Assembly (NCBI GenBank): GCA_013822265.1
Contig: PNKD01000023.1
Span: forward strand, 1-42,154
DNA from: Leptothrix sp. (in: b-proteobacteria)
GTDB lineage: Bacteria; Pseudomonadota; Gammaproteobacteria; Burkholderiales; Burkholderiaceae_C
DNA length: 42,154 nt
Direction of reading: 5' to 3'
Below the pieces are notes generated by a model, which did no database searches, was not told the DNA's origin, and saw only the letters and a list, made by a program, of their open reading frames with translations. Shown here piece by piece: positions 1 to 8,139 of the stretch. Every line of letters starts with the position of its first letter. Position 1 is the first letter of the stretch. The position numbers were made by a program, and so were the translations under genes.

Positions 1-25
1 GACTCGTGTTACTGTGGCGTGCGCC

Positions 26-1138
26 TCAGGCAGCGTGACGACGCTGGAACAGGCCGCCGGGCAGTCTCGCGACGAGGCCGTCGAGTTCGAGTTCAAGCAG
101 CCGGGCGCTGAGTTCGGATGTCGGCCATCCGGTGCGGGCGAGCAAGGCGTCCAGCGTCACCGGGTCGTCGCCCAGCGCGCTCAGCAACGGGTCGTGGGTG
201 GCGGCGTCGGCGTCTCGGCTTTCCAGCGCCAGCGTGGCCTGCGCGGGCGGGGCAGCGGGCCCGACAAGCGTGTCGAGCACGTCCTCGGGGCTCTCCACCA
301 GCATCGCGCCCTGCTTGATGAGGGCGTGGCAGCCGCGCGCCTGCTCGGCATGCACGGAGCCGGGGACGGCCCAGACATCGCGCCCAGCCTCGTTGGCCAG
401 CCGGGCGGTGATCAGCGAGCCCGAGCGCAGCGCCGCCTCGACCACCAGCGTGCCCTGCGTGAGCCCGGCGATGAGCCGGTTGCGCCGGGGAAAGTTCTCC
501 GGCAAGGGCGGCGTGCCCGGGGCGAACTCGGTCACCAGCGCACCCTGGCCGGCGATGCGGCGGGCCAGCGCGCGGTGGCGGCTGGGGTAGGTGAGGTCGG
601 GGCCTGTGCCCATGACCGCAATGGTGCGTGCGCCGGCCTTCAGGGCACCTTCGTGCGCCGCGGCGTCTATGCCCTGGGCCAGGCCTGACACCACCACCCA
701 GCCGGCTTCAGCAAGGCGGGCGGCGAACTGGCGCGCGTGGTCGAGGCCCTGCGGGCTGGCGTGGCGGCTGCCGACGATGGCGACTGCCGCGGCCGACAGG
801 CAGGCCAGGTCGCCTTGCACGTACAGCAGCAGCGCCGGGTCGGGCGCCTGCAGCAGCAGCGGCGGATAGGCCGGTTGGCCCAAGGTCAGCACATGGCGGT
901 CGTCACCGCCTTGCAGCCACTGCCGCGCTGCCGTCAGCCGCGCTTCGAAGTCGGGCGGGGGCTGCTGCAGTGCGGCGGCGCGCGCGGGGCCCACCAGTTC
1001 GCGCAGCGTGGCCAGGGGCGTGCCCAGCACGGCGGCCGGGCTGCCGCAGGCGGCGACGAGGCGGCGCGCACTCTCGCGGCCGAGGCCCGGGGTCTCCAGC
1101 AGCCTGAACCAGGCCGTGAAGTCGTCGTCGCAGCCCAA
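26..1138 (-). CDS. dprA: DNA-processing protein DprA (Smf)
   Basis: This 370-residue protein matches DprA, the single-strand DNA-binding protein that loads RecA onto incoming DNA during natural transformation. The Rossmann-like core is clear: VAIVGSR at about residues 119-125, then SGLAQGIDAAAH, the PRRNRLIAGL segment and the GSLITA segment. The last 60 or so residues look like the winged-helix DprA C-terminal domain (PVTLDALLARTGWP). Length is normal for the long proteobacterial form. It lies 67 bp downstream of the LysM gene on the same strand, an arrangement I recall as common in Burkholderiales, where the pair often sits beside def and fmt. The family call is firm; competence in this organism is not shown. 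Confidence 0.96.
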   Translation of the reverse strand: MGCDDDFTAWFRLLETPGLGRESARRLVAACGSPAAVLGTPLATLRELVGPARAAALQQPPPDFEARLTAARQWLQGGDDRHVLTLGQPAYPPLLLQAPDPALLLYVQGDLACLSAAAVAIVGSRHASPQGLDHARQFAARLAEAGWVVVSGLAQGIDAAAHEGALKAGARTIAVMGTGPDLTYPSRHRALARRIAGQGALVTEFAPGTPPLPENFPRRNRLIAGLTQGTLVVEAALRSGSLITARLANEAGRDVWAVPGSVHAEQARGCHALIKQGAMLVESPEDVLDTLVGPAAPPAQATLALESRDADAATHDPLLSALGDDPVTLDALLARTGWPTSELSARLLELELDGLVARLPGGLFQRRHAA

Positions 1139-1205
1139 GGCGTTCGGATCCCGGGCCGGGGCGTCGTGGGGCGCGGTGGACGCCGCGGGCGCCGGCGTCG
1201 GCGTC

Positions 1206-2396
1206 TCAGGGCTGGGTGAAGCGGTCGCCCGCGCGCACCGGGTCCTGCACGTTCAGAATCAGCGCGTACGACACGCGCTCGAAGGTGCGGAAGACGAACA
1301 GCGCACCGTGGCGCTCGTCGGGCAGGCGCATCGCCTGCTTGACGGCGCCGGTGCGGTCGACAGTGTGGGTGCCGCTGCGCCACAGCGCCAGCACATGGCC
1401 GCGTTCGAGGCCGTCGCGCTTGCCCTTGTTGATAGACACCACCTGGTTCTGGCCGGCGCGCAGGCCGTCGCCGTAGATGCCGACGATGCGGCCGTCGATG
1501 GGCGCCGAGGGTGCGTGCGGCACGTAGGCCACCAGCTCCTGCATGGGCACCGGGCTCAGGCGGTCGCCGACGGCCACCTCCATGCGCGCGGTGGTGATGC
1601 GGAAGGTGTCCGGCACGACCACGGCCACGTTGTTGCCGGCCAGTTGGGTGTCGCCGGCGCGCACGTGCTCGGCCGTGCCGACGTAGCGCCCTTCGTAGCC
1701 GAGCACCTCCTTGGTGAGCGGGTCGTTCAGCGCCACGAGCTGGCGGAAGACGCGGAAGTCGCGCGCGCCGGCGAGGTCGCCGCGCACGTAGGCGGTGTCG
1801 CCGCGGCCGAGCATGACGCGGCCCTCCTGGGCCGCGACGATGCGCGGCGCGCTGTCGAGTTCGTTGGTCTCGAAGACCACGGCTTCGTTCAGGAAGGGCC
1901 CGATCAGGTGCACCGGGATCGCCGCGATGGCGCCGTTGTCGAGCAGCCCACTGCGCACGCGCGGGCTCAGGTGCACGGTGTTGGTGGGCTGGCCCACCTC
2001 GCCGCTGGCGATGCGCAGGCGGGCGCGGCCGTCGATCTTCTCGAGCACCAGCACCTGGCCGGGGTAGATGAGGTGCGGGTTGCGGATCTGCTGCAGATTC
2101 ATGCCCCACAGCTCGGGCCAGCGCCACGCGCTCTTGAGGAACAGGCTGGAGATGCCCCACAGCGTGTCGCCCGGCTGCACGGTGTGCGAGTCGGGCGCAT
2201 TCGGCGCCAGGTCGGACAGCGGCACGCCGGCTTCGGCGACGCGCTGCGCGGTGTCGCGCCACTCGGGAGTGATGGGCATGCGGCTGGGCTGCGCCAGCGC
2301 CACCCCGCACAGGCCGACGGCAGCCAGCAGGGCGGCGCCGTGGCGGGCCGCATGTCGCAGGGCCCGGGGCGTACAGCGGCGAACGCGGATGCTCAT
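1206..2396 (-). CDS. Exported LysM-domain protein
   Basis: A 396-residue exported protein. The first 35 residues form a signal peptide with a basic start, an alanine/leucine core and a likely cut after GVALA. One LysM domain follows at about residues 70-119 (HTVQPGDTLWGIS ... NPHLIYPGQVLVL), so it probably binds peptidoglycan in the periplasm. The rest, about 270 residues, is beta-rich and contains no catalytic motif I recognise. I chose the Met at 2396 because the signal peptide begins there; the frame stays open further upstream but that part looks non-coding. It is divergent from def and upstream of dprA. Burkholderiales relatives are usually annotated only as LysM peptidoglycan-binding proteins. 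Confidence 0.92.
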   Translation of the reverse strand: MSIRVRRCTPRALRHAARHGAALLAAVGLCGVALAQPSRMPITPEWRDTAQRVAEAGVPLSDLAPNAPDSHTVQPGDTLWGISSLFLKSAWRWPELWGMNLQQIRNPHLIYPGQVLVLEKIDGRARLRIASGEVGQPTNTVHLSPRVRSGLLDNGAIAAIPVHLIGPFLNEAVVFETNELDSAPRIVAAQEGRVMLGRGDTAYVRGDLAGARDFRVFRQLVALNDPLTKEVLGYEGRYVGTAEHVRAGDTQLAGNNVAVVVPDTFRITTARMEVAVGDRLSPVPMQELVAYVPHAPSAPIDGRIVGIYGDGLRAGQNQVVSINKGKRDGLERGHVLALWRSGTHTVDRTGAVKQAMRLPDERHGALFVFRTFERVSYALILNVQDPVRAGDRFTQP

Positions 2397-2708
2397 GGGG
2401 CTTTCAATCTCCGGGCGGGGTGCCTTGCTGCGGCCGGTGCGAAAATGCGCCGCGGCCTGGGGAAATCGGACCCGATGCCTGAAGGCCCGGGAACCGTGCC
2501 GATCATCGCGTACCGATGAGCGAATCGGCAGTGCTCCGTCGTCGCGACAATGCTCATATGGTTTCACAGATTCTGCCCGTAAACCCTTGATGCCGCAAAC
2601 AAAGCGCCGAGGCGTGAGGCGCGCCACACGCCCCGGCGCCGGCGCTCGTTGCTCACCATCCACAGCTGTTTCCCGCTGTTTCGCCACCCGACCTCCGCTG
2701 ACACGTTC
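2397..2708. other. Divergent intergenic region between lysM gene and def
   Basis: 312 bp without a gene, lower in GC than its surroundings, separating two divergent genes. For the minus-strand LysM gene I can see only a weak sigma70-like pair: TTTACG at 2578-2583 and CATATG at 2555-2560, 17 nt apart, read on the minus strand. I see no convincing promoter for def. No hairpin or repeat stood out. Confidence 0.4.
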
Positions 2709-3224
2709 ATGGCCCGCCTGACCATCCTGCGCTATCCCGATCCCCGCCTGCACTTGGTGGCCAAGCCCGTGGCAGCGGTCGACGGGCGCATTCGCGCGCT
2801 CGTCGACGACATGCTCGAGACCATGTACGAAGCCGACGGCGTGGGCCTGGCCGCCACCCAGGTCGACGTGCATGAGCGCGTGATCGTGATGGACACGTCC
2901 GAGCAGCACGACCAGCCGCTGGTGCTGATCAACCCCGAACTCGCCTGGAAGAGCGACGAGATGTCGGTGGCCGAAGAGGGTTGCCTGTCGGTGCCGCAGA
3001 CCTACGACCGCGTCGAGCGCCATGCCCGCGTGCGCGTGCAGGCGCTGAACCGCGAGGGCCAGCCCTTCGAGATGGAGGCCGAGGGCCTGTCGGCAGTCTG
3101 CGTGCAACACGAGATGGACCACCTGATGGGCAAGGTCTTCGTCGAGTACCTCAGCTTCCTCAAGCGCGACCGCATCAAGACCCGCATGCTGAAGAAGCTG
3201 CGCGAGGAGCAGCGTGTCCGCTGA
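2709..3224 (+). CDS. def: Peptide deformylase
   Basis: Removes the N-formyl group from nascent proteins in the cytoplasm. All three family motifs are present in 171 residues: GVGLAATQ at 44-51, EEGCLS with metal ligand Cys92, and QHEMDH with ligands His134 and His138 and catalytic Glu135. The Met at 2709 gives the standard [11 protein letters not shown] start; twenty upstream in-frame codons do not look like deformylase. Its stop overlaps the fmt start by 11 nt, so the formylation and deformylation genes form one translationally coupled unit. Confidence 0.98.
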   Translation: MARLTILRYPDPRLHLVAKPVAAVDGRIRALVDDMLETMYEADGVGLAATQVDVHERVIVMDTSEQHDQPLVLINPELAWKSDEMSVAEEGCLSVPQTYDRVERHARVRVQALNREGQPFEMEAEGLSAVCVQHEMDHLMGKVFVEYLSFLKRDRIKTRMLKKLREEQRVR

Positions 3225-4218
3225 CGGCAGGCCCGCGCCGGCGGGGGCTGGCGTGGCCCCGCCGGCGCTGCGCGTCGGCTTCGCCGGTACGCCCGAATTC
3301 GCGCGGCTGGCGCTGGCCGCGATCCTTCAGGCCGGCCACTCCGTGCCGCTGGTGCTGACCCAGCCTGACCGCCCTGCCGGCCGCGGGCTCAAGCTGCAGG
3401 CCTCGCCGGTCAAGCAGCTGGCGCTCGAGCACGGCCTGGCGCTGGCCCAGCCGCGCAGCTTGCGTCTGGACGGCAAGTTCGCGGAAGACGCCGCCAACGC
3501 CCGGCAGGCGCTGCAGCAGGCGGCGCTGGACGTGTTGGTGGTGGCCGCCTACGGACTCATATTGCCTGAGTGGGTGCTCACAACACCGCGCCATGGCTGC
3601 CTCAACATCCATGGCTCGCTGCTGCCGCGATGGCGCGGGGCCGCCCCGATTCAGCGTGCCATCGAGGCCGGCGACACCGAGACCGGCATCACCATCATGC
3701 AGATGGACGCCGGGCTCGACACCGGCGCCATGCTGCGCATGGAGACAACGCCGATCGACCCCGACGACACCGCGGCCACGCTGCACGACCGCCTGGCCGG
3801 CATCGGCGCGCGCCTGATCGTGCAGGCGCTGGCCGACCTGGCAGACGGCAAGCTGTGCCCCGTGCCGCAGCCGGCCGAAGGCGTGAGCTATGCCAGCAAG
3901 ATCCACAAGACCGAGGCGGCCATCGATTGGCAGCAGCCGGCGGCGGCGTTGGAGCGCCGGCTGCGTGCCTTCGACCCTTTCCCGGGTGCCGTGGCCGAGA
4001 TCGACGGACAGGCCTTGAAGGTCTGGCGCGCGCGCGCCGTACACGTCGAAGGACTGCCGGGCCACGGCACACCGGGCCAGCGCGTCGCAGCCGGCGAGGG
4101 CCGTTTGGTCGTGGCCTGCGCCGAGGGTGCGCTCGAGTTGCTGGAGTTGCAGCTGCCCGGCGGCCGGCGCATCCAGGCACGCGAGTTCCTGCAGCGACAG
4201 GCGGCCTCCGCGGGCTGA
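3214..4218 (+). CDS. fmt: Methionyl-tRNA formyltransferase
   Basis: Formylates initiator Met-tRNA using 10-formyl-tetrahydrofolate. The protein has 334 residues with the N-terminal FAGTPEFA signature, the catalytic set Asn131, His133 ([16 protein letters not shown]) and Asp169 (GLDTGAML), and a C-terminal tRNA-binding domain. The start is a GTG at 3214, inside the end of def, with AGGAG at 3204-3208 correctly spaced. This gives about a dozen extra residues before the conserved core compared with E. coli Fmt; a GTG at 3253 is an alternative but has a poorer ribosome site. Confidence 0.97.
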   Translation: MSADGRPAPAGAGVAPPALRVGFAGTPEFARLALAAILQAGHSVPLVLTQPDRPAGRGLKLQASPVKQLALEHGLALAQPRSLRLDGKFAEDAANARQALQQAALDVLVVAAYGLILPEWVLTTPRHGCLNIHGSLLPRWRGAAPIQRAIEAGDTETGITIMQMDAGLDTGAMLRMETTPIDPDDTAATLHDRLAGIGARLIVQALADLADGKLCPVPQPAEGVSYASKIHKTEAAIDWQQPAAALERRLRAFDPFPGAVAEIDGQALKVWRARAVHVEGLPGHGTPGQRVAAGEGRLVVACAEGALELLELQLPGGRRIQAREFLQRQAASAG

Positions 4219-4287
4219 GCCAGGGCCTGCGGCCGGGCCTCGTGGCGGCGCCCTCAAGCCGCAACCTCGCCGGCCGATAAACCGAGG

Positions 4288-4653
4288 GTGAAACCCCACT
4301 GCCTGCCGCGCCGGCGCGCGCCCCTGCTGCTGTTGACCCTGCTGACCGCCCTGGCCGGCTGCGACCAGCTCGGCATCGAGTCGCCGGCGGCCGTGGCGGC
4401 CCAGCGCGAGGCCGAAGGCAAGGCCATCGGCGCGGCCTGCCGGCATGCCGCACGTTCCGTCGAGACCTGCTTCGAGATGAACAAGCGCGCCGACAAGTCG
4501 GCCATGTTCGTCGGCTGGCGCGAGATGAACGACTACATGCGCGAGAACAAGATCGAGGCCATGCCGGCGCCCGTGGTGGCTGCCGCGGTCGAGGCCGACG
4601 CCGAAGAGGCCGCGCCGGCCAAGGGCGCCAAGCCGGCCAAGAAGAGTCACTGA
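4288..4653 (+). CDS. Small predicted lipoprotein, unknown function
   Basis: A 121-residue protein with a GTG start at 4288. It has a basic N-terminus, a leucine-rich hydrophobic segment and a lipobox ending LAGC, placing the lipidated cysteine at residue 25. Residue 26 is Asp; in enterobacteria Asp at +2 keeps lipoproteins in the inner membrane, but the rule is less certain in betaproteobacteria. The mature part holds two further cysteines (ACRHAARSVETC) that could form a disulfide, then an Ala/Lys/Glu-rich tail ending in KKSH. I do not recognise a family. It lies 69 bp after fmt. Confidence 0.75.
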   Translation: MKPHCLPRRRAPLLLLTLLTALAGCDQLGIESPAAVAAQREAEGKAIGAACRHAARSVETCFEMNKRADKSAMFVGWREMNDYMRENKIEAMPAPVVAAAVEADAEEAAPAKGAKPAKKSH

Positions 4654-4851
4654 GCCGCTCTCCCGGCACGCAGCTCCCTTTGCCACGGCAGGCAGCGGGC
4701 CACCGGGCCTCGATCCGCGGACGACGGGCCGATCGCCGCTCAAGGCCACGACGTCGCACTCCGTCGCCGCCCTGCGCAGCGTGTCGCGCGGCGATGGTCA
4801 AGCGCGGCCTGCCCAGGCACATTGCCGGCTCCCGACCCCTGAAAGAGCCGC

Positions 4852-5643
4852 ATGACAAGCCGCATCCTGCCCATTTCCGCCCGTCACGCCGCGCTGGCGA
4901 CGCTGCTGCTGTGCGGCATGGCGCTCGCGCCCACCCTGCTGCCGGTTTCGGCCCACGCCGCCAGCGTGCATGGCTCGGGCACCGCTGCCACCGAAACCCG
5001 CACCGTCGCCGAGTTCCAGGCCATCGCCCTCAGCGGAGCTGTGGACCTCACCGTGCGCCAGGGCGAAGCCGCTTCGGTGCGCGTGACGGCCGACGACAAC
5101 CTGCTGCCGATGCTGGAAACCGTGGTCGAGCCGGACGGCAAGGGCGCCACGCTGCACCTGCGCTGGAAGCGCGGTACCGGCAGCGGCAGGATGGGCTGGC
5201 AGAGCATCGACACCCGAACCAGGGTGGTGGTCGATGTCGTCACGCCGCGGTTGACGGCGCTGTCGACCGCCGGCGCCGGCAACATCAAGCTCGAGACCTT
5301 CAAGACGCCGGCGCTGCAGGTGTCGATCTCGGGTGCTGGTGACGCCCGCATCGACGGGCTCGAGACCGAGGACCTGGGCGTGCGCATCTCGGGCAGCGGC
5401 GACGTCGTCGGCCAGGGTACGGCGGTCAAGACCTCCGTCAGCATCGCCGGCAGCGGCGACGTGCGCCTGACCGAGATGCGTTCCGACACCGTGACGGTGT
5501 CCATCGCCGGCAGCGGCGACGCGGCCGTGAACGCGCAGAAGACGCTGTCGGTGCGCATCGCCGGCAGCGGCGACGTCGTCTACACCGGCAACGCCGAGAT
5601 CAAGTCCTCGGTGGCCGGCAGTGGCAGCGTGAAGAAGAAGTAG
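4852..5643 (+). CDS. Exported GIN-domain (DUF2807) repeat protein
   Basis: A 263-residue protein with a signal peptide ending near SAHAA (about residue 37). The mature part is the putative auto-transporter adhesin head GIN domain: an opening AEFQAIALSGAVDLTVRQG segment, then successive rungs built on the motif [I]-[SA]-G-[SA]-G-D, seen at least six times up to the end (SISGAGDAR, RISGSGDVV, SIAGSGDVR, SIAGSGDAA, RIAGSGDVV, SSVAGSGSV). Such spacing predicts a right-handed beta-helix. The DNA repeats follow from the protein repeats. It stands alone, with 198 bp of apparently empty DNA upstream and azlC downstream, and has no membrane anchor. Function in this family is largely unknown. Confidence 0.9.
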   Translation: MTSRILPISARHAALATLLLCGMALAPTLLPVSAHAASVHGSGTAATETRTVAEFQAIALSGAVDLTVRQGEAASVRVTADDNLLPMLETVVEPDGKGATLHLRWKRGTGSGRMGWQSIDTRTRVVVDVVTPRLTALSTAGAGNIKLETFKTPALQVSISGAGDARIDGLETEDLGVRISGSGDVVGQGTAVKTSVSIAGSGDVRLTEMRSDTVTVSIAGSGDAAVNAQKTLSVRIAGSGDVVYTGNAEIKSSVAGSGSVKKK

Positions 5644-5716
5644 CCCTGCGGCGCCGCGGCCGGGCGCCGCGGCCCGGCGTCGCGCGCCGGCGACGGCGGA
5701 TGACGACAATCGGCGG

Positions 5717-6460
5717 GTGAACCCGCAAGCCACCACCGCGCCGATCTGGCACCACCCCGAGTTCGCGCGTGGCGCGCGCGAGATGCTGGGCACGGCCATC
5801 GGCATCGGCGCCTGGGGCCTGATCACCGGTGTGACCATGGGCAACAGCGGCCTGCCGCTGGCCGTGATGGTGATGATGTCGCTGCTGGTCTTCGCCGGCA
5901 GCGCGCAACTGGCCGTGCTGCCGCTGATGAGCAGCGGCGCGCCGCTGTGGGTGGTGTGGGCCACCGCGCTGTGCGTCAACCTGCGTTTCGTCATCTTCAG
6001 CGCGCAGTGGCGGCCCTACTTCAGCGGCTACAAGCCGTTCCACCGGCTGCGCCTGGCCTACCTCACGGCCGACCTGAACTACGTCATGTTCATGCGGCGC
6101 TTCCCCGAAGCCAAGCCCGAGCCGGAAGCGCAGCTGCCCTATTTCTGGGGCGGCGTGGCCTGCAACTGGTTCGCCTGGCAGGTGCCGGCGCTCGCCGGCA
6201 TCTTGCTGGCCGATGCCGTGCCGCTGCACTGGGGCATGGGTTTCGCGGGCACGCTGGCGCTGCTGGGCGTGGGGCTGTCGCTGGTGACCGACAAGGCCAC
6301 CTCGACCGCGGGCGCGGTGGCCGCCTGCGCCGCGGTGGCAGCCTACGCGCTGCCCTACAAGTTGAACATCGTCGTGGCCATCGCCGCGGCCGTGGCGATG
6401 GGCCTGCTCATCGACCACGGCACGCCGCGCCGCGCGGTGCCGCTGGACGACCCGACATGA
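5717..6460 (+). CDS. azlC: AzlC-family branched-chain amino acid exporter, large subunit
   Basis: A 247-residue integral membrane protein. The opening (HHPEFARGAREMLGTAIGIGAWGLITG) and the hydrophobic segments are typical of the AzlC family, which exports branched-chain amino acids or analogues as a pair with AzlD. The GTG start at 5717 gives the normal family length. Its stop overlaps the azlD start as ATGA, so the two are coupled. Substrate is inferred from the family and cannot be read from the sequence. Confidence 0.92.
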   Translation: MNPQATTAPIWHHPEFARGAREMLGTAIGIGAWGLITGVTMGNSGLPLAVMVMMSLLVFAGSAQLAVLPLMSSGAPLWVVWATALCVNLRFVIFSAQWRPYFSGYKPFHRLRLAYLTADLNYVMFMRRFPEAKPEPEAQLPYFWGGVACNWFAWQVPALAGILLADAVPLHWGMGFAGTLALLGVGLSLVTDKATSTAGAVAACAAVAAYALPYKLNIVVAIAAAVAMGLLIDHGTPRRAVPLDDPT

Positions 6461-6789
6461 TGACGACCACCGAGGCCGTGGTCGCCGTCATCGGGCTGAC
6501 GGTGATCACCATCGTCACACGCGGTTTCTTCTTCCTCACCGAGCGCGAGGTGCCCATCCCGGCCTGGCTGCGCCAGGGCCTGCGCTACGCCCCGCTGGCC
6601 GCCATGGCCGCCGTGGTGGTGCCCGAGGTGGTCATGTCGCAGGGCCAGCTCGTGGCCACTTGGCAGGACGCGCGCCTGTACGCCGTGGCCGCCGGCGCGG
6701 CCTGGTTCTGGTGGCGGCGCGGCATCCTCGGCACCATCGTCGTGGGCATGGCGGTGATGCTGCCGCTGCGCTTGGGTCTAGGCTGGTGA
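6457..6789 (+). CDS. azlD: AzlD-family branched-chain amino acid exporter, small subunit
   Basis: A 110-residue protein with four hydrophobic segments, beginning MMTTTEAVVAVIG and containing the AzlD hallmark VTRGFFFL. AzlD is the small partner of AzlC in the exporter. The ATG at 6457 overlaps the azlC stop codon by 4 nt; a second Met follows directly at 6460. It ends 52 bp before pgk. Confidence 0.92.
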   Translation: MMTTTEAVVAVIGLTVITIVTRGFFFLTEREVPIPAWLRQGLRYAPLAAMAAVVVPEVVMSQGQLVATWQDARLYAVAAGAAWFWWRRGILGTIVVGMAVMLPLRLGLGW

Positions 6790-6841
6790 GCCGGCAGGCA
6801 ATATCATCGGCCACTGATTTTCAAAACCACAGGAGACCCGG

Positions 6842-8038
6842 ATGAACGTGAAACGCCTGACCGACCTCATTGCCCAGGGTGCCGTTGCCGGCAAGCGGGT
6901 GTTCATCCGCGCCGACCTCAACGTGCCGCAGGACGACGCCGGCCACATCACCGAAGACACCCGCATCCGCGCCAGCGTGCCCTGCATCCGCATGGCGCTG
7001 GACGCCGGCGCGGCGGTGATGCTCACCAGCCACCTTGGCCGCCCCACCGAGGGCGAGTTCAAGCCCGCCGACAGCCTGGCGCCGGTCGCCAAGCGGCTGG
7101 GCGAACTCCTCGGGTTCGCGGTGCCGCTGGTCGCCAACTGGGTCGACGGCGTCTCGGTCGCCCCTGGCCAGGTGGTGCTGCTGGAGAACTGCCGCGTCAA
7201 CAAGGGCGAGAAGAAGAACGACGAAGCGCTGGCGCGCAAGATGGCCGCGCTGTGCGACATCTTCGTGCACGACGCCTTCGGCACCGCGCACCGCGCCGAG
7301 GCCAGCACCTACGGCATCGCGCAGTTCGCGCCCATCGCCTGCGCCGGCCCGCTGCTGGCCGCCGAGATCGACGCCGTCAACGCCGCGCTGGCCGACCCCA
7401 AGCGGCCGCTGGTGGCCATCGTCGCCGGCAGCAAGGTCAGCACCAAGCTGACGATCCTGAAGGCGCTCTCTAGCAAGGTCGACGGCCTCATCGTCGGCGG
7501 CGGCATCGCCAACACCTTCATGCTGGCCGCCGGGCTGAAGATCGGCAAGAGCCTGGCCGAGCCCGACCTGGTGGACCAGGCCAAGGCCGTGATCGAGGCC
7601 ATGAAGGCCCGCGGCGCCGCCGTGCCCATCCCCAGCGACGTGGTGGTGGCCAAGCGCTTCGCCGCCGACGCCCAGGCCACCGTGAAGGCGGCCACCGACG
7701 TCGCCGACGACGACCTCATCCTCGACATCGGCCCGCAGACTGCCGCGCTGCTGGCCAAGCAGCTGATGAGCGCCGGCACCATCGTCTGGAACGGGCCGGT
7801 GGGCGTGTTCGAGTTCGACGCCTTCGCGCACGGCACCGAGACGCTGGCGCGCGCCATCGCCGCCAGCCCGGCCTTCAGCATCGCCGGCGGCGGCGACACG
7901 CTGGCAGCCATCGCCAAGTACGGTATCGAGAAAGACGTCGGCTACATCAGCACCGGCGGCGGCGCCTTCCTCGAGGTGCTGGAAGGCAAGACACTGCCGG
8001 CGTTCGAGATCCTGAGCCGGCGCGCGGCCCAGGGCTGA
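6842..8038 (+). CDS. pgk: Phosphoglycerate kinase
   Basis: Interconverts 1,3-bisphosphoglycerate and 3-phosphoglycerate with ADP/ATP in the cytoplasm. The 398-residue protein is complete: [10 protein letters not shown] near the start, [38 protein letters not shown] and the nucleotide-binding [10 protein letters not shown] strong Shine-Dalgarno AGGAGA at 6831-6836 sits 5 nt before the ATG. It opens a same-strand run of carbon-metabolism genes (malic enzyme, ppdK, pyk, fba). In many Burkholderiales pgk follows gap and tkt; here AzlC/AzlD lie upstream instead. Confidence 0.98.
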   Translation: MNVKRLTDLIAQGAVAGKRVFIRADLNVPQDDAGHITEDTRIRASVPCIRMALDAGAAVMLTSHLGRPTEGEFKPADSLAPVAKRLGELLGFAVPLVANWVDGVSVAPGQVVLLENCRVNKGEKKNDEALARKMAALCDIFVHDAFGTAHRAEASTYGIAQFAPIACAGPLLAAEIDAVNAALADPKRPLVAIVAGSKVSTKLTILKALSSKVDGLIVGGGIANTFMLAAGLKIGKSLAEPDLVDQAKAVIEAMKARGAAVPIPSDVVVAKRFAADAQATVKAATDVADDDLILDIGPQTAALLAKQLMSAGTIVWNGPVGVFEFDAFAHGTETLARAIAASPAFSIAGGGDTLAAIAKYGIEKDVGYISTGGGAFLEVLEGKTLPAFEILSRRAAQG

Positions 8039-8047
8039 TCGACCGGC

Positions 8048-8069
8048 CGGGCGCAGCAACGGGCGCCCG
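8048..8069 (+). terminator. Candidate hairpin after pgk
   Basis: A 7-bp GC stem (CGGGCGC at 8048-8054 with GCGCCCG at 8063-8069) with an 8-nt loop, ten bases after the pgk stop. The following TTCCTGT is only mildly T-rich, so this is a weak intrinsic terminator or an mRNA 3' end stabiliser. Confidence 0.35.
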
Positions 8070-8101
8070 TTCCTGTGTCGCGCGGCGCGATTCGGCGCTA
8101 A

Positions 8102-8134
8102 TCTCCAGGGCACGGCACCGCCGTGCCCTGGAGA
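8102..8134 (+). promoter_or_regulatory. Perfect 15-bp inverted repeat covering the malic enzyme ribosome site
   Basis: Bases 8102-8116 (TCTCCAGGGCACGGC) are the exact reverse complement of 8120-8134, leaving a 3-nt loop ACC. The right arm contains GGAG at 8130-8133, which is the Shine-Dalgarno for the GTG start at 8140 (6-nt spacing). In RNA the stem would hide the ribosome site; in DNA the palindrome could be a regulator operator. There is no T-run after it, so it is not an intrinsic terminator. The sequence shows the structure; the regulatory role is inferred. Confidence 0.6.
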
Positions 8135-8139
8135 CGATC

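Noticed and set aside
5380..5640. Short regular DNA repeats resembling a CRISPR array
   Set aside because: The repeats are in-frame codons for ISGSGD rungs of a secreted protein; spacers are coding and not unique inserts, and no cas gene is near.
8102..8134. Reading the perfect inverted repeat as a terminator for pgk
   Set aside because: There is no T-run on the downstream side, it lies 63 bp after pgk, and it overlaps the ribosome site of the next gene.
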